From: Verrucomicrobiota bacterium
GTDB taxonomy: Bacteria; Verrucomicrobiota; Verrucomicrobiae; Chthoniobacterales; UBA10450
Length of the DNA: 11,136 nucleotides
Assembly (NCBI GenBank): GCA_003219495.1
Contig: QHOZ01000006.1
Location: 11,188 to 22,323 of the forward strand
Direction of reading: 5' to 3'
This document shows, in pieces, positions 6,757 to 11,136 of this stretch. The translations under genes were made by a program, and so were the position numbers. Within the stretch, counting starts at the first letter, position 1, and every line of letters starts with the position of its first letter. Below the pieces are notes generated by a model. It saw only the letters and a program-made list of their open reading frames with translations. It was not told the origin of the DNA and made no database searches.

Positions 6757-7269
6757 GTGGAGCTCAAGCTCACACGCTGCACGATTCGCGATTGGCGAAT
6801 GAGCGATCTCGAATCGCTGGCCAAACATGCAAACAATCGCCGCGTCTCGATCAATTTGCGCGACAGATTTCCCTATCCTTACACAATCGAAAACGCGCGG
6901 AGTTTTATCGAGCGAGCAATCGCCGAGAGGCAGGAGAAATCTCATTGTATCGAGATCGAGGGCTCTGCCGCCGGTGGAATCGGAATCACCATTGGCGAAG
7001 ATGTTTACCGGCTTACCGCTGAGATGGGTTATTGGCTGGCGGAAGAGTTCTGGGGGCAAGGGATCATGAGCGAGGTTGTCCCGGCGTTCGTTGATTACTG
7101 CTTCGAGAAATTTTCGCTGAAGCGGATCTATGCGACGACTTACACGCGCAATCCCGCCTCAGCCCGCGTCCTGGAAAAGTCCGGCTTCATTTTGGAAGGA
7201 GTGCTGCGCAACAACGTCATCAAAGACGAGGAAGTTCTCGACTCGCTTCTCTACGCGAAAGTGAAATAG
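6757..7269 (+). CDS. GNAT-family N-acetyltransferase (RimJ/RimL-like)
   Basis: This 170-residue protein has the layout of RimJ/RimL-type acetyltransferases, which move acetyl from acetyl-CoA to an amine of a protein N-terminus, antibiotic or small molecule. The beginning LTRCTIRDWRMSDLESLAKH is the typical first strand and helix. The acetyl-CoA pyrophosphate-binding motif A is at about 88-105 (AEMGYWLAEEFWGQGIMSE, with the Q-G-x-G-like turn W99-GQG). Motif B is at 132-151 (NPASARVLEKSGF, then EGVLR). The start is GTG, two bases after the kbl stop, so it depends on upstream translation or transcription. The ORF upstream is frameshifted, which could affect coupling if the break is real. The substrate is unknown; this subfamily is broad. 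Confidence 0.85.
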   Translation: MELKLTRCTIRDWRMSDLESLAKHANNRRVSINLRDRFPYPYTIENARSFIERAIAERQEKSHCIEIEGSAAGGIGITIGEDVYRLTAEMGYWLAEEFWGQGIMSEVVPAFVDYCFEKFSLKRIYATTYTRNPASARVLEKSGFILEGVLRNNVIKDEEVLDSLLYAKVK

Positions 7270-7280
7270 GATCGGTGCCG

Positions 7281-7544
7281 ATGCTTTACATGGTGATCGA
7301 GAAATTCAAAGACGCGCCTGCAATTTACAAAAGGCTCGACGAGAAAGGCCGGATGATGCCGGAAGGTTTGAATTACGTTTCGAGTTGGATCGATCACCCG
7401 CTCAAAACCTGCTGGCAAATCATGGAGACGGAGGACTTCGTTTTGCTCGAACGTTGGATCGACAATTGGAAAGATTTAATGGAATGCGAGATCGTTCCGG
7501 TTCGCACGTCGGCTGAAGTGCGCGAACGGATGAAAGGAAAATAA
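7281..7544 (+). CDS. Small DUF3303-like protein
   Basis: From ATG 7281 it encodes 87 residues beginning MLYMVIEKFKD, the characteristic opening of DUF3303 proteins, which are small ferredoxin-like-fold (dimeric alpha/beta barrel type) proteins of unknown function. Further family-like parts are MMPEGLNYVSSWIDHPL, CWQIMETEDFVLLERWIDNW and CEIVPV. An in-frame GTG at 7275 adds two residues. I prefer ATG because the family starts with MLYM and an AGGA at 7268-7271 sits 9 nt upstream of it. Its stop (TAA 7542-7544) overlaps the OsmC ATG by one base. No catalytic residues are evident; it may be a stress-related or monooxygenase-like partner of its neighbour. Confidence 0.75.
   Translation: MLYMVIEKFKDAPAIYKRLDEKGRMMPEGLNYVSSWIDHPLKTCWQIMETEDFVLLERWIDNWKDLMECEIVPVRTSAEVRERMKGK
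7533..7538 (+). promoter_or_regulatory. Ribosome binding site of the OsmC gene
   Basis: AAAGGA lies 5 nt before ATG 7544, inside the end of the upstream gene. It is the clearest Shine-Dalgarno sequence in the window and fixes the OsmC start. Most other starts here have weak or no such site. Confidence 0.6.
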
Positions 7545-7975
7545 TGCCAGACGAACCGCATGTGATTGTGCACGGCGACGCGAAAGGCTTCGCGCAAAAG
7601 ATCGACATCGGCGCGCATCACATCGTAGCCCACGAGCCGGGTTCGTATGGCGGCACGGACACCGGCGCTTCGCCTTACGATCTGATTCTCGCCGCGCTCG
7701 GCTCGTGCACTTCGATGACGATCGGTTTGTATGCGCGCAAACGGAAATGGCCGCTCGAGAACATTTCGGTTTCGCTGCGCCATTCGAAGATCCACGCGCA
7801 AGATTGCGAGGAGTGCGAGACGAAAGAGGGCCGCATCGATCAGATCGAAATGGAAATTCATCTCGATGGAGCGCTCAGCGATGAGCAACGCGCGAAGTTG
7901 ATGGAAGTTGCAGGCAAATGCCCGATCCATCAGACGCTGACCCACGAAATCAATATCAAGACGCGCGCGGCCTGA
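7544..7975 (+). CDS. OsmC/Ohr-family protein
   Basis: This 143-residue protein is full length for the OsmC/Ohr family, thiol peroxidases that reduce organic hydroperoxides with a two-cysteine centre. The first conserved cysteine is Cys55 in ILAALGSCTSMTIGLYARKR, and the second is Cys126 in GKCPIHQTL. HEPGSYGGTDTGASPYDL before Cys55 is also typical. There is an additional CEEC pair (Cys88, Cys91) in the loop DCEECETKEGRID. I recall similar cysteines in this OsmC subgroup, whose peroxidase activity is not well established. It is the last gene of the plus-strand run, ending 3 nt from the convergent stop of the next gene, with no visible terminator hairpin between them. Confidence 0.85.
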   Translation: MPDEPHVIVHGDAKGFAQKIDIGAHHIVAHEPGSYGGTDTGASPYDLILAALGSCTSMTIGLYARKRKWPLENISVSLRHSKIHAQDCEECETKEGRIDQIEMEIHLDGALSDEQRAKLMEVAGKCPIHQTLTHEINIKTRAA

Positions 7976-7978
7976 CTT

Positions 7979-9166
7979 CTAACGTTCGTGGAGCGCGATG
8001 GACGAGCCGACCCAGGTTTTATCCTTGTTGAAATTGACGCCCATCATTTTCCCCTGACTCATCCGGACGAGATTGTTGAGCAGCACCGGTTCGCCGCGCT
8101 CCGACCAGACAAACATCATCCGCAATTCCGCTTTTGATTTTGGGCCATCGACCGTTGGGACAAACGACGCGTATTCGACCTTCTTTTGCAGGATCCATTG
8201 ATGCGGATCCTTTAGCGCGGCGACCTTTTCGATTGTCGGCTCGATATCGACGCCAAGACCCGCGAATGAAAAGAGCGGCTTGAGAACATAGTGGTCGATC
8301 CTTTCGGTCGCCGGAAACCGATCCGCAAAAAAAGCGGGCGACGCGTACTCGCTCTTAATAAAGGGCAGCGAGTGTTTGCTGATTTTGAAATACCAATTCG
8401 GGTGCGCGATCCATTTCACATCGAGCTCGTCCTGAAATCGGAACGCCAGTTCGATGTCCGGGCGGCGATCGAGCTCGTCGAAGATGACCCGGTTGTAAAT
8501 CCGCTCCACGCGCGTTTCGGCTCCGTCGCGATCGTAAAATAATTCGCGGCCGCGCTTTTTGATTTTCGTCGCACAGACCGATTGAATTCCGAGGAGCGCT
8601 TCGGTCGCCGCGAAATCGATCCGCGTTTTTTGTTTTTCCGGTTCGATCTCGAGCAGGATCACGTTCTCGGGTTTGGCATCGGCGAGAATCGTTTGGCGCA
8701 AAGTGTCGAGATATTGCTCATCGCGGATCGGACCGAACGTGGAAGTCCAGTTTTTCGGAATGCCGGGAAACGCTTTCCGTATGCAACCGAGGAGCAGAAA
8801 TTGAAACGCGAACAAACTCGGGAACGCCTGCATCTCGATCAATCGCGGGACGAGCCGGCCCTCTTCCTCGCAAATCCCAAGATCGACAATCAGAAACTCC
8901 GGATGCTTCGATTCGTTAGGCACTTCCAACCCGGCCGGAATCGCAGTCGCGGCGTGCTTCGCGAATTCGGGCGTCTGCGTCTGGGCCGCGATCTCATTCG
9001 CCGCGTGAACAACGTCGTTCGTGAATTCGCGTGTTAAAAAGATCGGCGTTTCTGAAATCCGGAAATCAGCCGGCCATTTTACCGCCGTGTTCACGCAATG
9101 CAGAAGCGCGGCGTATTTCTCGGGCGTGAAATCAGCGTTGAACGAAGCGCGGAGCGACGGCTCCAT
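7979..9166 (-). CDS. ATP-grasp-like protein (putative amide/peptide ligase)
   Basis: The 395-residue protein is not one I can name. Its C-terminal half has ATP-grasp features: HYVLKPLFSFAGLGVDI (292-308, with a likely ATP-contacting Lys296 and a Gly-rich loop), WILQKKVEYASF (324-335, Glu331 at the hinge position), KAELRMMFVW (345-354, Arg349) and VRMSQGKMMGVNFN (367-380) as the metal/phosphate-binding end. The N-terminal half has RLIEMQAFPSLFAFQ and RVERIYNRVIFDEL, reminiscent of glutathionylspermidine-synthase-type circularly permuted ATP-grasp enzymes. Such enzymes form an amide from a carboxylate and an amine via acyl phosphate. The start ATG at 9166 lies 3 nt after the M29 peptidase stop, with AAGGG directly against it, so coupled translation is likely. 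It is the last gene of the operon with the ligase at 11136. Without structure comparison the fold assignment is an inference. Confidence 0.65.
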   Translation of the reverse strand: MEPSLRASFNADFTPEKYAALLHCVNTAVKWPADFRISETPIFLTREFTNDVVHAANEIAAQTQTPEFAKHAATAIPAGLEVPNESKHPEFLIVDLGICEEEGRLVPRLIEMQAFPSLFAFQFLLLGCIRKAFPGIPKNWTSTFGPIRDEQYLDTLRQTILADAKPENVILLEIEPEKQKTRIDFAATEALLGIQSVCATKIKKRGRELFYDRDGAETRVERIYNRVIFDELDRRPDIELAFRFQDELDVKWIAHPNWYFKISKHSLPFIKSEYASPAFFADRFPATERIDHYVLKPLFSFAGLGVDIEPTIEKVAALKDPHQWILQKKVEYASFVPTVDGPKSKAELRMMFVWSERGEPVLLNNLVRMSQGKMMGVNFNKDKTWVGSSIALHER

Positions 9167-9169
9167 CCC

Positions 9170-10189
9170 TTATACCAGAAATTTTCCGGCGCGCATCACC
9201 TGCTCGTCATCGAACCAGATGTCGAAATCGCGCCCGACGCAATCGATGTGCGTCTTCGATTTCCAATCCGCGCCGGTGTGCTCGGCGTAGGGATGCCCGA
9301 ACGCGATGTGAATGCCGGGAATTTTTTCGTCCTGCAAAATATTTCCAAACACGTGCGTGCACGCGGTGTTGGTGCCGATCGCGAATTCGCCGACGCGATT
9401 GCTGTTTTCGTCCGTGCTCGTGTAAGCGCGAAATTCTTCGAGCAGCTCCTTGTTCTCGCAGCGAAGATCGACAATCCGGTTGTCCCGAACTTCGATTCTG
9501 ATCGGGGTTTCCTGCAGATCGCCGTACTTGGCGCACAGATAATCGCCGACCACGCCATCGACAATGAAGATGCCGTTCGTGTTCGCCGGCGCGGTAAAAA
9601 TTTCGCCGCCGGGAAGATTTCCCCATTTCTCTGGCGAAATTATGCCGCTGGTTTTGAGCCATTTCAGTTTCGGCGAGAACTCGCCTTCGAAATCGGTGCC
9701 GTGCGGGGTGCGGCATTTGATTCGCTTGGCGCGACGCGCGCGCTCGATCAAGCGCTGGCTGTGCGAATCGATCGCGCGAAAATCGGCCCGCATTCCTTCG
9801 AGCATAATTTGACGGTTAATGTTCACCATGTGCCCGTGGCGGATGTGTTTCTTGTTCACGACATCGCTCATCTGCATGCGCGCGGTCAGCTCGCCAGGCT
9901 GGCTTTGCGCCGCAAAGATCGAGACCTGCGAGGTGGCGAGGTCGTCCAGAATTCCTCGCGGCATTCCCTTGAGCGGACGCGGATCGTAATTCTCCAACAT
10001 GAACACGGCGTGCTCCGATCCGATCTCCTCGACTTCGGCTTGTAACGCGGCCGCGATGTCGCGCGTCGCTTCATCGGCGATGATGGTGATGCGCTCTTCG
10101 GGCTTGAGTTGCAGACAAACGCGAAGAGCGTTGCGCGCCCCGGGCGCGAGCTCGGCGTCAATCGTGTCGATGGTTAAACGGTCAGGCAT
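9170..10189 (-). CDS. M29-type (aminopeptidase T/S-like) metallopeptidase
   Basis: This 339-residue protein matches the M29 aminopeptidase pattern of two-metal enzymes that remove N-terminal residues from peptides. Expected ligands can be seen in order: Glu196 in NLPGGEIFTAPA, Glu268 in VGEFAIGTN, His294 in IHIAFGHPY with Tyr301 seven residues later, and His314-x-Asp316 in KTHID. The Tyr-to-His spacing is shorter than in the classic enzymes, and the protein is somewhat short overall, so it may belong to a side branch. No signal peptide is seen, so it is probably cytoplasmic. The ATG at 10189 has no clear Shine-Dalgarno. It sits between the GCS2-type ligase (18 nt upstream) and the ATP-grasp-like gene (3 nt downstream), suggesting that it trims or recycles the product of those ligases. 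Confidence 0.8.
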   Translation of the reverse strand: MPDRLTIDTIDAELAPGARNALRVCLQLKPEERITIIADEATRDIAAALQAEVEEIGSEHAVFMLENYDPRPLKGMPRGILDDLATSQVSIFAAQSQPGELTARMQMSDVVNKKHIRHGHMVNINRQIMLEGMRADFRAIDSHSQRLIERARRAKRIKCRTPHGTDFEGEFSPKLKWLKTSGIISPEKWGNLPGGEIFTAPANTNGIFIVDGVVGDYLCAKYGDLQETPIRIEVRDNRIVDLRCENKELLEEFRAYTSTDENSNRVGEFAIGTNTACTHVFGNILQDEKIPGIHIAFGHPYAEHTGADWKSKTHIDCVGRDFDIWFDDEQVMRAGKFLV

Positions 10190-10207
10190 TCGTTGAAATT
10201 AATTCGT

Positions 10208-11136
10208 TTACGCGCTCACTGCCAGACCTTCGTAAGTTTCGGCGACGATTTGATCGACCACCGCCTTCATGTCGTTGGTTCGTGCAAAGGTGGCGAGTTG
10301 TCGATCCGCGCCGGTGCCTTCGCGCATGATTCGCTCGATGTGCGCCATCTCACGCTGGCTGCCGAGCTCGTTCACTTCGGTCGCAACAAATTCGAGCAGC
10401 TCATTCAACAAACTCCGCGTGTCGACTTCGGTTTCGTGGCCGAAATCGATCAGCTTGCCGTCGATACCGTAACGCGTCGCGCGCCAGCGATTTTCATCGA
10501 GCAAGCGCCGCCGATAAAGGCGGAAGGTGGTGTTGCGCCGGAAAAGCTTGAACAACTTTGAGATGATAGCCTGAATCAACGCGGCGATCGCGAGCGTGTC
10601 GTCCACGCGGGATTGCGCGTCACAGACACGGACTTCGAGCGTGTCGAAAACCGGATGGAGCCGAATGTCCCACCAGATTTTTTTGGGATTGTCGATGCAC
10701 CCGGTCTTTACGAGGAGCTTGCAGTAATCTTCGTATTCCGAGAGCGACTCAAACGCGTCAGGAATTCCGGTGCGTGGAAAACGCTCGAATACTTTGAGAC
10801 GATAGCCTTTCAATCCGGTGTCCTGGCCGACCCAGAATGGTGAGTTCACCGACAACGCATAAATGTGCGGCAAAAAATAGCGCGCCTGGTTCATGACGTG
10901 AATCGCCGTATCGCGATTCGGAATCCCGACGTGAACGTGCAATCCGAAAATCAGGTTCGCCCGGGCGAGTGACTGCATGTCTTTCAGAATTTGCGCATAC
11001 CGCTCGCCTTCAGTGATGAGCTGGTCCCGCCAGTGCGAAAGCGGATGGGTGCCGACGGACGCGATCTTCAATCCTCTCTCGCCCGCGAGCGTCGCCAGCT
11101 TGCTCCGAAGATCGACAACGTGGTCCCGCGCGGACT
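10208..11136 (-). CDS. GCS2/YbdK-type carboxylate-amine ligase (glutamate-cysteine ligase family 2), N-terminus beyond the window
   Basis: The frame is open to the right edge. The TTG at 11071 is internal, since upstream codons read RDHVVDLRSKLATLAGERG in family style. About 308 residues are visible of a usual 370 or so; the missing part should contain the first ATP/Mg-binding acidic residues. Family signatures are ASVGTHPLSHW, LIFGLHVHVGIPNRD, LSVNSPFWVGQDTGLKGYR, FPRTGIPDAFES, FDTLEVRVCDAQSRVDD and ENRWRATRYGIDG. GCS2 enzymes join the gamma-carboxylate of glutamate (or a similar acid) to an amine with ATP. E. coli YbdK has weak glutamate-cysteine ligase activity and other members make different gamma-glutamyl amides, so the substrate is open. 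It is the first visible gene of the minus-strand operon with the peptidase and the ATP-grasp-like gene. Confidence 0.85.
   Translation of the reverse strand, partial: SARDHVVDLRSKLATLAGERGLKIASVGTHPLSHWRDQLITEGERYAQILKDMQSLARANLIFGLHVHVGIPNRDTAIHVMNQARYFLPHIYALSVNSPFWVGQDTGLKGYRLKVFERFPRTGIPDAFESLSEYEDYCKLLVKTGCIDNPKKIWWDIRLHPVFDTLEVRVCDAQSRVDDTLAIAALIQAIISKLFKLFRRNTTFRLYRRRLLDENRWRATRYGIDGKLIDFGHETEVDTRSLLNELLEFVATEVNELGSQREMAHIERIMREGTGADRQLATFARTNDMKAVVDQIVAETYEGLAVSA

Noticed and set aside
9098..10045. Long plus-strand open frame (315 codons) opposite the M29 peptidase gene
   Set aside because: It is antisense to a gene with clear family motifs. Its translation has no recognisable domain and looks like the usual shadow frame of GC-rich codons.

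Overview
The window is GC-rich, densely coding bacterial DNA with no RNA gene, insertion sequence or CRISPR array that I can see. No gene-free stretch exceeds about 50 bases. The 3D-domain lipoprotein type, the GT-C membrane proteins with a soluble tail, the frequent weak or absent Shine-Dalgarno sequences and the general codon style suggest a soil Verrucomicrobiota relative (Chthoniobacterales/Spartobacteria-like). That placement is an inference from protein style only. Several breaks in otherwise well-conserved genes fit either a metagenome-assembled contig or recent gene decay.

Region 1 (1-3674): two paralogous, same-strand GT-C (family 39-like) membrane glycosyltransferase genes flank a minus-strand lipoprotein gene. 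The first paralog enters from the left window edge and lacks its N-terminus. The second starts at 2108 and is broken by a frameshift near 2806. The lipoprotein carries a 3D (three-aspartate, double-psi beta-barrel) domain interrupted by a roughly 90-residue Thr/Ala/Lys-rich insert. It is divergent from the second paralog across about 50 bp that hold a tandem 10-bp repeat and a 7-bp inverted repeat.

Region 2 (3675-7975): a tightly packed plus-strand run. It contains a secreted prenyltransferase/squalene-oxidase-repeat protein with a DVDDT motif, a UbiA-type membrane prenyltransferase overlapping it by 4 nt, 2-amino-3-ketobutyrate CoA ligase (Kbl), a RimJ/RimL-like GNAT, a small DUF3303-like protein and an OsmC-family protein. 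kbl lacks about 32 nt that should encode the PLP-binding lysine loop, so it is split in two frames.

Region 3 (7979-11136): a minus-strand three-gene operon, read right to left. It starts with a GCS2/YbdK-type carboxylate-amine ligase whose N-terminus lies beyond the right edge. An M29-type metallo-aminopeptidase and an unusual ATP-grasp-like protein follow. The gaps are 18 and 3 nt. Two potential peptide-bond-forming enzymes with a peptidase between them suggest a small system that makes, remodels or degrades a gamma-glutamyl or other non-ribosomal amide. This is the best candidate for a poorly described system in the window.
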